Source of the DNA: Actinomyces procaprae
Lineage (GTDB): Bacteria; Actinomycetota; Actinomycetes; Actinomycetales; Actinomycetaceae
DNA: 64,000 bases
Assembly (NCBI RefSeq): GCF_004798665.1
Contig: NZ_CP039292.1
Location: forward strand, 2,480,001 to 2,544,000
Direction: 5' to 3'
A program made the translations under genes and the position numbers. Below, piece after piece: positions 1-9,422 of the stretch. The stretch's first letter is position 1; the number at the start of each line of letters is the position of its first letter. Under the pieces are notes generated by a model. It saw nothing but the letters and a program-made list of their open reading frames with translations. It was not told the DNA's origin and did no database searches.

Positions 1-88
1 GTAACCAGCGGCTACGGCGGTCCAACGGGGGCACAGCGGTCCAACGGGGGAACAGGGGTCCAACGGGCAGGCTCAACGGCCACGCGCA
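1..88. repeat. 88-bp dispersed inverted-repeat element, copy 1 (19-bp units)
   Basis: Three GGTCCAACGGG units lie on an exact 19-bp period (TCCAAC at 21, 40 and 59). The whole stretch 1-88 is the ungapped reverse complement of 11981-12068, with about 80 of 88 bases matching by eye. It sits 80 bp beyond the stop codon of the DUF3499 gene and may continue upstream of the window. No coding potential is seen. The function is unknown. Confidence 0.85.
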
Positions 89-168
89 TCGCCCCCAACC
101 GCGCACCGCCACCCAAGCACTCTCGCAACCGGGCCAAGTGGCGCTTTAGTGGGTGACCTGTAGGTCGA

Positions 169-606
169 TCAGTCCTCGGTCTTCTCCCCGCGCAGCACGC
201 GCAAGTGACCGCGGCGGGTGATCTCGCCGTCGCCCAGACCGGTCAGGTGGTCCGGCAGCGGGGCGGTCAGCGATGCGGGCAGCAGGCCGGTGGGCCGCCC
301 CGCGTGCTCGGCCGGCTGGGGCTTGGGGCGCGGGGCCCTGGAGGCCTCCCGGACGGCGTCGGCCAGGGCGGTCAGGTCGTCCTCCGACGGCGGGGCGGGC
401 TGAAAGTCGGTGGCGAGTCGGATCACTTGCCAGCCGCGCGGCGCGGTGAATGACTCCACGTGCTTGGCGCACAGGTCGTAGGCCTCGGGCTGCGCCTGCG
501 TGGCCAGCGGGCCGAGCACGATCGTGGAGTCGGCGTACACGCTCGTCAAAGTGGCTACGGCCGGGTTCTCGCATCCGGGCCTGCGGCAGTGTCGGACTCT
601 TCTCAC
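169..606 (-). CDS. DUF3499 family protein
   Basis: A 145-residue actinobacterial protein of unknown function. It has the family hallmarks: an N-terminal CxxxxC pair (HCRRPGCENPAVATLTSVYA), then VLGPLATQAQP, YDLCAKH and FTAPRGWQVIRL. The Cys/His pattern suggests a small metal-binding fold, which is inference. The C-terminal half is low-complexity and Pro/Ala rich. The start is a GTG at 606. It lies 82 bp downstream of the metallopeptidase-like gene and is probably the last gene of the whiB operon. In Mycobacterium tuberculosis the DUF3499 gene Rv3258c is likewise close to whiB2, which supports orthology. Its role is not known. Confidence 0.85.
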   Translation of the reverse strand: MRRVRHCRRPGCENPAVATLTSVYADSTIVLGPLATQAQPEAYDLCAKHVESFTAPRGWQVIRLATDFQPAPPSEDDLTALADAVREASRAPRPKPQPAEHAGRPTGLLPASLTAPLPDHLTGLGDGEITRRGHLRVLRGEKTED

Positions 607-688
607 ACCCGCAGGCTACCGCGGGCCGGCCGACAGGTGCGGGAGCCACGGGCCCGCGGCGCCGTGATAAGAGCGAAGCGCGTGGGGC

Positions 689-1174
689 TCACAGTCCCGG
701 GTCGATCTCCTCAGGCCGACGGCCCAGCATGAGGGCCACCTGCTCCAGCACGACGCGCCGCACCAGCTCCGCCAGTTCGGCGTCATCGGCGGCACGGGAG
801 GTGATGGGGCGCCGGTACAGGACGATCCGGGCGGGGAGCCCGGCCCGCGGCTCGGCGGCGAATCCGCGGCCGAGCACGACGCCGTGCTCCCACGGGGCCG
901 GATCCGACGGCGGCACCTCCTCCACGGCGAACTGCATCACGGAGACCTGCGGGTTCCGTCGGGTCAGCGCCGCGGCGGCCTCAATGACCATCGCGTCGAA
1001 GCGCTCGGCGCGGGTGCGCCAGGCGGGCAGTCCGGGCGGCAGCAGCGGTCCACGCAGCCCGCGCCCGTGACGGTCACGGCGGCGCGGGGATGCGGGAATA
1101 CGCACCGGATACCGACGAGATGACCTGGGCACGTGTCCCACCCTAGAGGATTGCCGACGCCGCGTCCCATCCAT
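689..1174 (-). CDS. metallopeptidase family (zincin_1-like) protein lacking HExxH
   Basis: About 161 residues. The core RDRHGRGLRGPLLPPGLPA, RTRAERFD, VEEVPP and ARIVLYRRPI match the actinobacterial DUF1025/zincin_1 group found beside WhiB2 (Rv3259 in M. tuberculosis). Where zincins carry HExxH this protein reads VVLEQVALMLG, so no zinc site is visible and peptidase activity is doubtful; as recalled, the mycobacterial member also lacks it. The ATG at 1174 overlaps the DUF5719 stop codon (TGATG), implying translational coupling. Later GTG starts at 1141 or 1132 are possible and would begin closer to the conserved region. The role is unknown. Confidence 0.75.
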   Translation of the reverse strand: MDGTRRRQSSRVGHVPRSSRRYPVRIPASPRRRDRHGRGLRGPLLPPGLPAWRTRAERFDAMVIEAAAALTRRNPQVSVMQFAVEEVPPSDPAPWEHGVVLGRGFAAEPRAGLPARIVLYRRPITSRAADDAELAELVRRVVLEQVALMLGRRPEEIDPGL

Positions 1175-2877
1175 CAGTACAGCAGGAGGCTGCGGGACCC
1201 CTGGGCGGCGGCGTCGGGCACCGTGGGCACCACCGCGATGAGGGTTCCCGGCACGTCCCCCTCGACCTCGGTGGTGACCACCGCCGCGGCGAGGACCGTC
1301 CCCCCGCCCGTCCCCGCGATCACCAGGGCGGACACGTCCTGCGGAACCTCGGGGGTGAGCGTGGTGGCGGCGGGGACCTCGACATCCTGAGTCCACTGCC
1401 CGTCGGCGGAGGCCAAGGTGAGGGACGCCGCGGTCTGCGCGGTGTTGGTCAGCACCAGGGACGTCTCCAGCCCCGCGCCCCGGGGCAGGGCCAGGGCGGC
1501 GCCCTCCGCTGCGTCGACGGCGGCCTGCACCCAGGCGATGTCATGGGCCAGGGCGCCGGAGCGGTCGGGATACTCCCCCGCGCTGCGCACAAGCCTGACG
1601 GCGGCACCGACGGGTGCGTCGGCGGACACGCGCACGGCGTAGGCGCCCGGACTCACCCCCGCCAGGGAGAAGTCGAAGACCGCTCCCGGGTCGACGGTCG
1701 CAGCGGTGGCGCCCGGCAGCTCCTCCTCGTCGTCGGCGCCGATCAGTGAGATGGACACGGTAGCGGGCGCCGCCCCGGGGTTGACCACGCGCACGGCGGG
1801 CCCCTCCGAGGAGACCGCCCCGGACTCGGCCTCGGTCTCCCCCTGTGCGGCGGCGTCGACGAGCACCACGCCCGGGATCGCCTGCTCGGTGGCGGGGGCG
1901 GCGCCGGCGGTGAGCGTGTCGACCCCGGCGGGCGTCTCACCGTCCAAGGACTCGGTGACCAGCACCGGAATCAGTGAGCCGCCTTCCGCCTCCACGCTGA
2001 GCGCCAGCCGGTCGTCGAGGGCGCTCGCGGTCTCGAGCAGCACGCCGACCGTCTCACCGGCACCCACCGACACCTGCCCGGAGGCGGGCAGGGTGAGTTC
2101 GCCGGTGGAGCCGTACAGGTGGATCGTTGCGGTGACCGTGGTGATTCCGGGGTTCGTCAGCCGCAGCTCGGAGGAGGAGCCGATGGCTGCGGAGCCGCCT
2201 ACGATCCAGGCGACCGAGGTGGGGGCGGCACAGGGTGCCACAGTCAGGCCCCGCAGGTCGCCGCCCGCCGTCACGGTGGTAACCACGCCGACGGCGCCGG
2301 TCGGCGTGCCGCCGGACGCCTGGACGGTGAGGATGCCGCCTGTGGCCGAGTCCATTGTGGTGGAGCCGCCAAGTTCAGCGGACACGGCCGTCGGACCCGC
2401 TGCGGCCCCGGCAGAAGCCTCAGCCGTTGCGCCCGCCGTGGCCCCTGCAGACGCCCCAGCAGACGCACCCGCCGTGGCCTCAGCCGTTGCGCCCGCCGTA
2501 GCCCCCGGCGTCGCCTCCGCCGTGGCCCCTGCAGACGCACCCGCCGTGGCCTCAGCGGTGGCCTCCGGCGTCGCCTCCGCCGTGGTCCCGGTTGCTGCGG
2601 CGTAGCTGAGCGTGGAGTCTGGATCGAGCGCGGTTATGACGGTGCTCCCACTGGTCTCATCGATGTCGACGCCCCCGATGGTGTTGTTCGGCGCGGCGGG
2701 GCAGGCATAGACGATTCCGGCGGCGGGCGCGGGCACGGCGGTCGGGGCGACGTCCCGGCTCACGGCGCGGGGCGTGCCGGTCCCCCACCAGGTCAGCGCA
2801 AGCACCGCCGCCAGGATCAGGAGTGCGGCGGCAACGCGGCCGACCAGGGCTACTGCTCTGCTGCGGGACGGGCTCAT
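1174..2877 (-). CDS. DUF5719 family secreted or membrane-anchored protein
   Basis: 567 residues. Residues about 9-27 form a signal-anchor helix (VALVGRVAAALLILAAVLAL), followed by a large extracellular part rich in beta-type Val/Thr/Ala segments with CPAAPNNT near residue 60. Residues about 98-170 are a low-complexity Thr/Ala/Glu/Gly tract built on ATAEATAG and ASAGATAG. DUF5719 proteins occur in actinobacteria immediately after a large membrane glycosyltransferase and whiB, as here. The start overlaps the upstream stop by 4 nt (ATGA) and the end overlaps the next gene. The function is unknown; a cell-envelope role is inferred from export and context. Confidence 0.8.
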   Translation of the reverse strand: MSPSRSRAVALVGRVAAALLILAAVLALTWWGTGTPRAVSRDVAPTAVPAPAAGIVYACPAAPNNTIGGVDIDETSGSTVITALDPDSTLSYAAATGTTAEATPEATAEATAGASAGATAEATPGATAGATAEATAGASAGASAGATAGATAEASAGAAAGPTAVSAELGGSTTMDSATGGILTVQASGGTPTGAVGVVTTVTAGGDLRGLTVAPCAAPTSVAWIVGGSAAIGSSSELRLTNPGITTVTATIHLYGSTGELTLPASGQVSVGAGETVGVLLETASALDDRLALSVEAEGGSLIPVLVTESLDGETPAGVDTLTAGAAPATEQAIPGVVLVDAAAQGETEAESGAVSSEGPAVRVVNPGAAPATVSISLIGADDEEELPGATAATVDPGAVFDFSLAGVSPGAYAVRVSADAPVGAAVRLVRSAGEYPDRSGALAHDIAWVQAAVDAAEGAALALPRGAGLETSLVLTNTAQTAASLTLASADGQWTQDVEVPAATTLTPEVPQDVSALVIAGTGGGTVLAAAVVTTEVEGDVPGTLIAVVPTVPDAAAQGSRSLLLY

Positions 2878-5800
2878 GTCAGGCTCCTCCGGCGACGCAG
2901 GGGCAGGGCGAACAGGGCCGTCACCACCCAGGTGACCTGGATCGCCAGAGCGGCGGCGGTACCCGCAGCGGTTCCGTGGGTGACGACGAGCTCACCGCCG
3001 TCGGCGGGCACGATGAAGGCGGTGCGCCAGCGGCCGGCGGTTCCGGCGACGGCGGTGGTCTGGAGGGCCTCACCGTTCAAAGTGGCCCTCCAGGTGCCGT
3101 CATCACGCTCGGAGAGCATCAGGACGCGGGGGCCGGATGCTGCTGCCAGGGTGGTGCGGATGACGGTTCGACCGTTGGCTGCGGCCGCGACCGTGGTGCC
3201 GGTTCCGGCGGCGTCCACCAGCACCGCGCGGGCGGACTCGGAGGCGGCGTCCGGCGATACCCGCCAGGAGGTGCCCGAGTCGGTGCGGGCGAGCTGCTCT
3301 AGTCCCGGGGTCGCGTCCAGTCCGGCTCGTGTGGATGCGGTCAGGTCATCGCCGGCGGCGTCGGTCAGCAGGACGACGGCGATGCCGTGGGCGGCCAGGC
3401 CGTCGGCGACGTCCTCGTCCTGGCCGGCGGCCGCACGTACCACCAGGTCGGCGAGTTCGGCGTCGGCCGCGTCATTGAGGGAGGTGGCGAGCGTGGCGGC
3501 CGGGTCGGGGGCACCCGGCAGGCTCTGGGCGGTGGCGCCGGGTACACGCGCGGCCAGCTGCGCACCCAGGACGTCGGGGGTGACGTCGGTCAGCTGGGTG
3601 CCGTCTCCGCGCCAGAGGCGCACGCGCAGCCCGGAGTCCGTGGCCGACAGGACCAGCACGCGTCCGGCGGCGTCGGAGGACTGCAGCTCGGCGGCGATCA
3701 CGGGGATCTGCCCCCCGGCGGGCCGCAGCGCCATGACGGCGGCGTCGGGGCCGGTGGCCGTGGAGCTGCGGGCTGTCAGCACCCAGGCTCCACCGATTCC
3801 CAGTGGGGCGGCGACGGCGATCACGTTGAGGCCGATCACGCAGCCGCGTGCCCAGCGCCTCCAGCCGGTGCCGCCGACGGGCAGGGCCGCATAGGCGGCG
3901 TCGCCGGCGGCGATGGCCGCGGCCAGCAGTCCCGCCAGCGCCAGGCAGACGCCGGTGCCGGCCCAGGCGGTCACGGTCAGGGAGCCGGTGCCGTCGGCCT
4001 GGGTGCCGACGGCGGTGATGGTGCGCGTGCCTGCGGCGGCGAGTGCGAGCCCACCCAGGGCCATGAGCACGCCTGCACGGGCCCGGCTGCCGCGGCGCCC
4101 GCCGACGAGCAGGCCGCAGGCCGCCGCCGCGGGGATGACGGCGAGCACGGCCTTCGTCGCCAGCGCGAGCCGCGGGTCGGTGATCAGGGACTCCACATCC
4201 ACGGGCATGCCCAGGACGGTCTCGATGGCGGAGGGCGGCGCGACGGCAACAGGCAGGCCGGTGTCGGTGAGCAGGTAGCGCCAGGCGTCCGCCGTGCCAC
4301 CCGCCTGCGCCAGCCGCAGGGCACGCCACCAGGCGGGCGTGGCGGTGACCGCCACCGGCAGGAGCGTGAGCAGCAGGCGCAGGGCGCTGCGGCGCACGCA
4401 GGCGCCCAGCACGATCAGTCCGACGACGATGAGCACGGCCGTGGCGGGGGCGGCGGCAACGATGAGGCTGAGCAGCAGTCCGGCCACTGCGGCGGCGGTG
4501 GGCGATCCGGGACCATAGCGCTCCGGCGGGGGCGGCGGCGCGTCCTCGCTATCGTCCGCATCCGCCGCGTCCCCACCATCCGCGTCGGCACCGTCCGCAT
4601 CCGCGTCCGGCGCAGCGGCCTCGTCCGCACAGGCACCATCCTCGCCTGCGCCGGTGCGGGTGGCGGCGTGCGCCGTCGACCGCGGCTCGTCGGCGGCGGC
4701 GTGCGCAGGCGCGGCCGCCGCACCACCGTCTGCAGCATCCTCGGCTACGCCGTCTGCCAGGTCCTCTGGGGCATCCTCTGTCACCTCGTCCGCCAGCTCT
4801 GCCAGGTCCTCCATGCGGGCCTGGGCGAGGCGGTCGATCTCGGCACGCTCCTGCGCGGTGGTGTGGTGCACGCCGACCATCCCGGACACGACCACGTCGC
4901 GCCTGTCCGCCCCCACTGCCCGGGCGAGCGCGGTCAGCGCCCACGGCAGGGCCAGGTGCACGATTACGGCAGTCAGCCGCCCCTGGCCCACAGCGAGCAG
5001 GAGTGACGGGGCGAGCCCCCAGGCGCAGGCCGCCCAGGCGCGCAGGGGATTGCGGCGCGTGACCGTGCCGGCCGCATACCAGGCGCCGAGGGCGCCCAGC
5101 GGGATCGCCAGGATCAGCAGCAGGTGGGCGAGCGCGCCGCCGTCCAGCCCGAACCAGGACCCGACCGCGACGGGCAGGGCCAGCGCGGCCAGCAGCGGGC
5201 TCAGCGCGGCGGGATACCCGTCCCCGGAGGGTGCCCAGGTGGACCAGGCGGTCTGCCACAGCTCCCGCCAGCTCGCCCCCAGCCCCGGCAGGGCCCCGCC
5301 GGTCACGGCACGGGCGACCAGCACCTGCGACAGCCCCACCACGCCGACGGCGGCCACAACCATCAGCGTGCAGGCCAGGGTGATGCGGCGCCGCCGGGTC
5401 AGCGCGGCGAGCTCGCGCAGCTCCAGCTCGCTGCGGGCCGCCTCCCGGGCGGCGCGCTCGCGCTCCTGCCGGCGCCGGTCGCGCCGGGCGGCACGGATAT
5501 CCGCGGCGCTCACGTACAGCTCCGCCAGCACGGAGCGGCGCACGCCCTGGTGCGCGGCCAGACGCCGACGCCCCTGACGGATGACGGCGCCGCTATGGGC
5601 GACGACGGAGGCGGCGGCCAGCTCATCCCGGGCCAGGCCGGGCGCCTTGGTCAGCAGCCGCCAGGCGCCACGGGCCGCGCCCAGCACAACGATCCAGGCC
5701 AGCAGCAACGGCACCGGCCGCGCCGAGAACGTGGCCCATGCGGTCAGCTGGGCGATGCGCCGCGCACGGAAGGAGCGGTCCGGGTCCGGATCCGCAAGCG

Positions 5801-6815
5801 CTGCCGCGGGGGCGTCTACCACCCCTTCGGCGCCCCGCCCGGCGGCGTCCTTGCGCGCAACCCGGTCCTGCTGGGCGGGCCGCAGGCCGAGGAGGCTTGC
5901 GCGACGGTGCCGCACCACGGCGTCGGGGACGACAACCACCCGGTGCCCCGCCAGGCGCACCGCCCGGGAGAGCTCGAGGCCGTCGTCGAAGACCGGGAAC
6001 GCCGGCGACATGCCGCCGACCTCGTCCCAGACGGAACGATCGATCAGCGCGCCGGCGGTCCCGACGGCCAGCACGTCGGAGCGATCGTCATGCTGGCCCT
6101 GGTCCACCTCGCCCTCGACGACGTCATTGGCGCGCCGGGCGGACGCGGTGGTGCGCAGGCCCACCTCCAGCAATTCGTGGGCGTGGTCCCAGTCGACCTG
6201 CTTGGGACCGGCCAGGGCGACGGAGCGGGCCGACCGAACCGCCACCAGCAGCGTCTCCAGGCAGTCAGGCTCGGGCGCGGAGTCGTCGTGCAGCAGCCAC
6301 AGCCAGGCCCCCGCCGCGGCCTGCGCACCGGCATCCGCGGGCGGAACTGCGCGGCGGGTCTCGGACTCGGAGATGGGCGACATCGCCCCGGTGGGGCCGG
6401 TGAGCTGTCCGTCGGCCGACGACGTGGACACGTGCCCGGCCGGGCCGGAGCCGGTGCAGCCCTCCGAGCCGCGGCGGCGCCTCCGGTTGCCCCGGGCCAC
6501 CAGCTCGGCGTACTTCTCCAGGCCGCGGCCCACGGCGTCACCGAAGCCGGTCGCGTCGGGAACGTGCACCACGCGCACAGCGGTGACCGCATCGGCGCCG
6601 GAGTCGACCACCGCCTCCTCGATCGGGGTTCCGTCACCCAGACCGTTGCTGCGGGAGGCGACGTCGACGATCAGCAGGACATCGGGGGCGACGGTCTGGC
6701 CGGCAACCGCGCGCAGGGTTGTCGGCAGGTAGGGGGTGACCCCGGCAGAGACCAGGACCGCTAGGGCCCCGCCGAGGGGTGAGGACTGCGTTCCGGCTTC
6801 TCCGGCCCGGCTCAT
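2874..6815 (-). CDS. giant family 2 glycosyltransferase with multispan membrane C-terminus
   Basis: 1313 residues. The N-terminal third is a GT2 GT-A domain: LAVLVSAGVTPYLPTTLRAV, then LWLLHDDSAPEPDCLETLL with the acidic DDS metal motif, and GGMSPAFPVFDDGLELSRAV. Many hydrophobic helices follow (from about residue 470), then a periplasmic-type C-terminal domain ending in two more helices. Residues about 668-767 are a striking Asp/Ala/Glu-rich insert between helices. The ATG at 6815 overlaps the whiB stop (ATGA), so it was preferred over upstream in-frame starts. Orthologues sit next to whiB in many actinobacteria. The sugar and acceptor are unknown; assembly of a cell-wall glycan is inferred. 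Confidence 0.85.
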   Translation of the reverse strand: MSRAGEAGTQSSPLGGALAVLVSAGVTPYLPTTLRAVAGQTVAPDVLLIVDVASRSNGLGDGTPIEEAVVDSGADAVTAVRVVHVPDATGFGDAVGRGLEKYAELVARGNRRRRRGSEGCTGSGPAGHVSTSSADGQLTGPTGAMSPISESETRRAVPPADAGAQAAAGAWLWLLHDDSAPEPDCLETLLVAVRSARSVALAGPKQVDWDHAHELLEVGLRTTASARRANDVVEGEVDQGQHDDRSDVLAVGTAGALIDRSVWDEVGGMSPAFPVFDDGLELSRAVRLAGHRVVVVPDAVVRHRRASLLGLRPAQQDRVARKDAAGRGAEGVVDAPAAALADPDPDRSFRARRIAQLTAWATFSARPVPLLLAWIVVLGAARGAWRLLTKAPGLARDELAAASVVAHSGAVIRQGRRRLAAHQGVRRSVLAELYVSAADIRAARRDRRRQERERAAREAARSELELRELAALTRRRRITLACTLMVVAAVGVVGLSQVLVARAVTGGALPGLGASWRELWQTAWSTWAPSGDGYPAALSPLLAALALPVAVGSWFGLDGGALAHLLLILAIPLGALGAWYAAGTVTRRNPLRAWAACAWGLAPSLLLAVGQGRLTAVIVHLALPWALTALARAVGADRRDVVVSGMVGVHHTTAQERAEIDRLAQARMEDLAELADEVTEDAPEDLADGVAEDAADGGAAAAPAHAAADEPRSTAHAATRTGAGEDGACADEAAAPDADADGADADGGDAADADDSEDAPPPPPERYGPGSPTAAAVAGLLLSLIVAAAPATAVLIVVGLIVLGACVRRSALRLLLTLLPVAVTATPAWWRALRLAQAGGTADAWRYLLTDTGLPVAVAPPSAIETVLGMPVDVESLITDPRLALATKAVLAVIPAAAACGLLVGGRRGSRARAGVLMALGGLALAAAGTRTITAVGTQADGTGSLTVTAWAGTGVCLALAGLLAAAIAAGDAAYAALPVGGTGWRRWARGCVIGLNVIAVAAPLGIGGAWVLTARSSTATGPDAAVMALRPAGGQIPVIAAELQSSDAAGRVLVLSATDSGLRVRLWRGDGTQLTDVTPDVLGAQLAARVPGATAQSLPGAPDPAATLATSLNDAADAELADLVVRAAAGQDEDVADGLAAHGIAVVLLTDAAGDDLTASTRAGLDATPGLEQLARTDSGTSWRVSPDAASESARAVLVDAAGTGTTVAAAANGRTVIRTTLAAASGPRVLMLSERDDGTWRATLNGEALQTTAVAGTAGRWRTAFIVPADGGELVVTHGTAAGTAAALAIQVTWVVTALFALPLRRRRSLT

Positions 6816-7129
6816 ACCGCGCGCCGTTTGAGCTTGCGGCGCTCGCGCTCTGACAGTCCTCCCCAAATCCCGAAGCGCTCGTCGTTGGCCAGGGCGTACT
6901 CCAGGCATTCCTCACGAACTTCACAGGAGGCGCACACGCGCTTGGCTTCGCGGGTGGAGCCTCCCTTCTCAGGGAAGAAGGCCTCGGGGTCGGTCTGAGC
7001 GCACAGCGCGCGCTCCTGCCAGGCCAGGGGGCCCTCATCGGGATCGTCGTCGCCGAGCAGAAGGAGGAGCGCCTCGTCGTCGGCGTCGTCGGTCCGCTCA
7101 AGCGGACCGTCGCCGAGGATGTTCCACAC
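6812..7129 (-). CDS. whiB: WhiB-family iron-sulfur transcriptional regulator (WhiB2/WhmD-like)
   Basis: 105 residues. Four cysteines at positions 43, 66, 69 and 75 match the WhiB [4Fe-4S] ligand pattern (C-Xn-CxxC-X5-C). The GIWGG turn is at 87-91, followed by the basic tail ERERRKLKRR for DNA contact. The N-terminus has an acidic stretch. Location upstream of the glycosyltransferase/DUF5719/DUF3499 block matches WhiB2, the septation and cell-division regulator, so orthology is likely. GTG start, preceded by a purine-rich ribosome site (GAAGGGAAG). First gene of the operon, divergent from the TIGR03089 gene across 274 bp. Confidence 0.93.
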   Translation of the reverse strand: MWNILGDGPLERTDDADDEALLLLLGDDDPDEGPLAWQERALCAQTDPEAFFPEKGGSTREAKRVCASCEVREECLEYALANDERFGIWGGLSERERRKLKRRAV

Positions 7130-7403
7130 GATGGCTTCCCTTCAGGATACGGACGATGTTCATGAGAATTACACGGGTGTGAGCCGCCGTGAGTCAAGCC
7201 GGGACAGTGAAGTTCACTCAATTGCGACGGCGCTGAGCCCACCTCGAGCACACTCCCACCCGGAGCCGCTTTCGCGCGGCGTGACACCACTGACCGCGAA
7301 TGCGCACAGAGCCGCGCGCGACCCCTCCAAGCCCTTCATGACAATCGGCTGTGAGACGGCTGTGCGCTCGCGCTCACGGGCGTTCCTCTGCTTGGATCGA
7401 CTC

Positions 7404-8213
7404 GTGAGCAACTCCCTTGCAAACTCCGTTGCAGACTCCCTTGCCGCCCTGCTGCCGTCCGCCGCGGACGCGGACCGCCCGTGGCTGGTGTGGTACGCGC
7501 CCGGTGAGCGCGTGGAGCTGACCGGCCGCGTCCTGCACATGTGGCAGTGCAAGATCGCCGGCCTGCTGATGACCGAGGCCTCCAGTGCGGCCCCCGCAGG
7601 GCCCCTCGTGCACCTGGACCTGGGGGTGCACTGGCGGACGCTGACCTGGTGCGGCGGCGTCTGGCTGGTCGGCGGGGCCGCGGTCTTCGCCGCCCCGGAC
7701 TCGGTCGTCGACCAGGTTGACATCTCGGTCGCATTCGCGCCGGAGGGGCTTCATGCCGACGCCGAGGTGCAGGTGCTGGTACCGCGCGAGCCGTTGGCCC
7801 GCCGCTGGCCCGGCGCTCTGCCGCCGCTCGTGCTGGACGGCGTCGCCGACGTCATGCCCCACCCCGATTCCTTCACTGCGGGCCCATTCAACGGGGCCGC
7901 GGCCGCGATTGTGCAATACCCGGGGCAGGCGCCGGACGTCCCCGTCCAGGTGTCGCGCGATGCGCTCGCCGCCGACCCGGCCGGCCCCCGCACCGGCCCG
8001 GCCCGTGGGAGAGGCGCAGGCGCACGCAACGTGGGCTCACGGGGCCCTGGTGCACGCCGAAACCGCCCCGGAGGCGGTCCGCGGGGTGCTTGCGGCGTGG
8101 CGCGCCGGCCTGACCGCAGCACTCGTCTCCCCCGCTGCCGACGACGAGCTCATGCGGGCGGCCGCCCGGCAGGAGGGCGCCGATCCGCTGGCGCCGCAGT
8201 GACGCCACAGTGA
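7404..8213 (+). CDS. TIGR03089 family protein, apparently frameshifted near 7985
   Basis: The opening WLVWYAPGERVELTGRVL, then VHLDLGVHWRTLTWCGGVWL, matches the TIGR03089 family, small actinobacterial proteins resembling the start of AMP-binding enzymes (Rv3268 in M. tuberculosis). From about 7985 the frame degenerates into Arg/Gly-rich sequence, while the +1 frame continues convincingly (VRGVLAAWRAGLTAALVSPA) and stops at 8202. One extra base, perhaps in the C5 run at 7985-7989, would explain this: 7404-8202 is 799 nt. The GTG at 7404 fits the family start. It is either a sequencing indel or a broken gene. The function of the family is unknown. Confidence 0.75.
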   Translation: MSNSLANSVADSLAALLPSAADADRPWLVWYAPGERVELTGRVLHMWQCKIAGLLMTEASSAAPAGPLVHLDLGVHWRTLTWCGGVWLVGGAAVFAAPDSVVDQVDISVAFAPEGLHADAEVQVLVPREPLARRWPGALPPLVLDGVADVMPHPDSFTAGPFNGAAAAIVQYPGQAPDVPVQVSRDALAADPAGPRTGPARGRGAGARNVGSRGPGARRNRPGGGPRGACGVARRPDRSTRLPRCRRRAHAGGRPAGGRRSAGAAVTPQ

Positions 8214-8226
8214 CGCCGCGGCGGGC

Positions 8227-9414
8227 TCAGGGCACGTCGGCCTGCACCACCGTCCCCTCCCCCTCGACGGCGAGGGTGCGCTCGTCGGCGCCGACGAACA
8301 GGGCCTGCCCGCGGGTGAGCCGTGCCTGCCCCGCAGGCGTCGTGATCGTCGTCTCGCCCTCCGTGGCCAGCACGATCCGCGGCCCCCGGCCGGGCACCTG
8401 CACGCGCCCGTCGGCAGGCACGACCGAGGTGACCAGCAGCTCGAAGTCTTCCACGGGCGCGTAGTAGGCGCGAGTGGCCCGGGAGAGGTACTCAGGGGCG
8501 GGACGCACCGGCGGCGCCGCCACATAGTCCACACAGGCCAGCATCTCCGGCACATCCACGTGCTTGGTGGTCAGTCCGGCGCGCAGCACGTTGTCCGAGG
8601 AGGCCATGATCTCGATCCCCATGCCGGTGACATAGGCGTGTACGGCGCCTGCGGGCACGAACACGGCCTCACCCGGCCGCAGCGTGACGGGATTGAGCAG
8701 CAGGGCCGCGGCCACACCGGGATCGCCGGGGAAGGCGCGCCACATGCTGATGACATTGGAGTCAACGCGCCGCGAGGGGGAGTCGCCGGCGGTCAGCCGC
8801 GCATCGATCTCAGCCACCAGCTCCGCGATCTCCCCGGCCTGCGGGCGGGTTCCCGCGGAGATCAGCTCGGTGAACACCTGCCGGATCCCGAAGCGTGTCG
8901 GATTCAGCCGCAGGGTGCGGCGCATGCGCCTGGCCAGCGGGGAATGCAGGTCTGCGAGCACCTCCGCGGCCCGCCGCGGCGCACGGAAGCCGGCAACCGC
9001 CTCGAAATGGGTCAGCGCCAGCACCATCTCCGGCTTGTGGTTGGTGTCCTTGTAGTTGCGCACAGGGCTGTCCAGGGGAACACCGGCCTCGTTCTCAAGG
9101 TCATAGCCCTCGACGGCCTGCTCCAGGGACGGGTGCACCTGGAGGGAGAGCACTCGGGCCGGGGCGATCAGCTTGAGCAGGAAGGGCAGCTTGGGGCCGA
9201 AGCGCCGCACCACGTCCTGACCCAGCAGACGCTCCGGAGCGGAGTCGATCAACGCGGCGAGGGTGCGCTCACCGGCCCGCGTGACCCCGGCGGGGTGGGC
9301 GCCGAACCACTGCTCGGCCCACGGCTCCCCATCGGCCCGGACGCCGAGGAACTCGGGAATGGCCTCGGCCGAGCCCCAGTCGTAGCGCTGCCGCGCACCA
9401 TCAAGACGTTCCAT
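8227..9414 (-). CDS. manA: mannose-6-phosphate isomerase, class I
   Basis: 395 residues. It interconverts fructose-6-phosphate and mannose-6-phosphate with a bound zinc, feeding mannose donors. Diagnostic segments are YDWGS, ELWF-like EQWFGAHP, LSLQVHP (zinc ligands Gln and His), NHKPEMVLALT (a second ligand cluster) and FVPAGAVHAYVTGMGIEIMASSDNVLR with the catalytic Arg. The ATG at 9414 gives the family length. A TACCGT hexamer ends 8 nt upstream of it, compatible with a leaderless transcript. It is divergent from rmlA and convergent with the TIGR03089 gene. In mycobacteria manA is also near this locus. Confidence 0.95.
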   Translation of the reverse strand: MERLDGARQRYDWGSAEAIPEFLGVRADGEPWAEQWFGAHPAGVTRAGERTLAALIDSAPERLLGQDVVRRFGPKLPFLLKLIAPARVLSLQVHPSLEQAVEGYDLENEAGVPLDSPVRNYKDTNHKPEMVLALTHFEAVAGFRAPRRAAEVLADLHSPLARRMRRTLRLNPTRFGIRQVFTELISAGTRPQAGEIAELVAEIDARLTAGDSPSRRVDSNVISMWRAFPGDPGVAAALLLNPVTLRPGEAVFVPAGAVHAYVTGMGIEIMASSDNVLRAGLTTKHVDVPEMLACVDYVAAPPVRPAPEYLSRATRAYYAPVEDFELLVTSVVPADGRVQVPGRGPRIVLATEGETTITTPAGQARLTRGQALFVGADERTLAVEGEGTVVQADVP

Positions 9415-9422
9415 GGGGGCCA

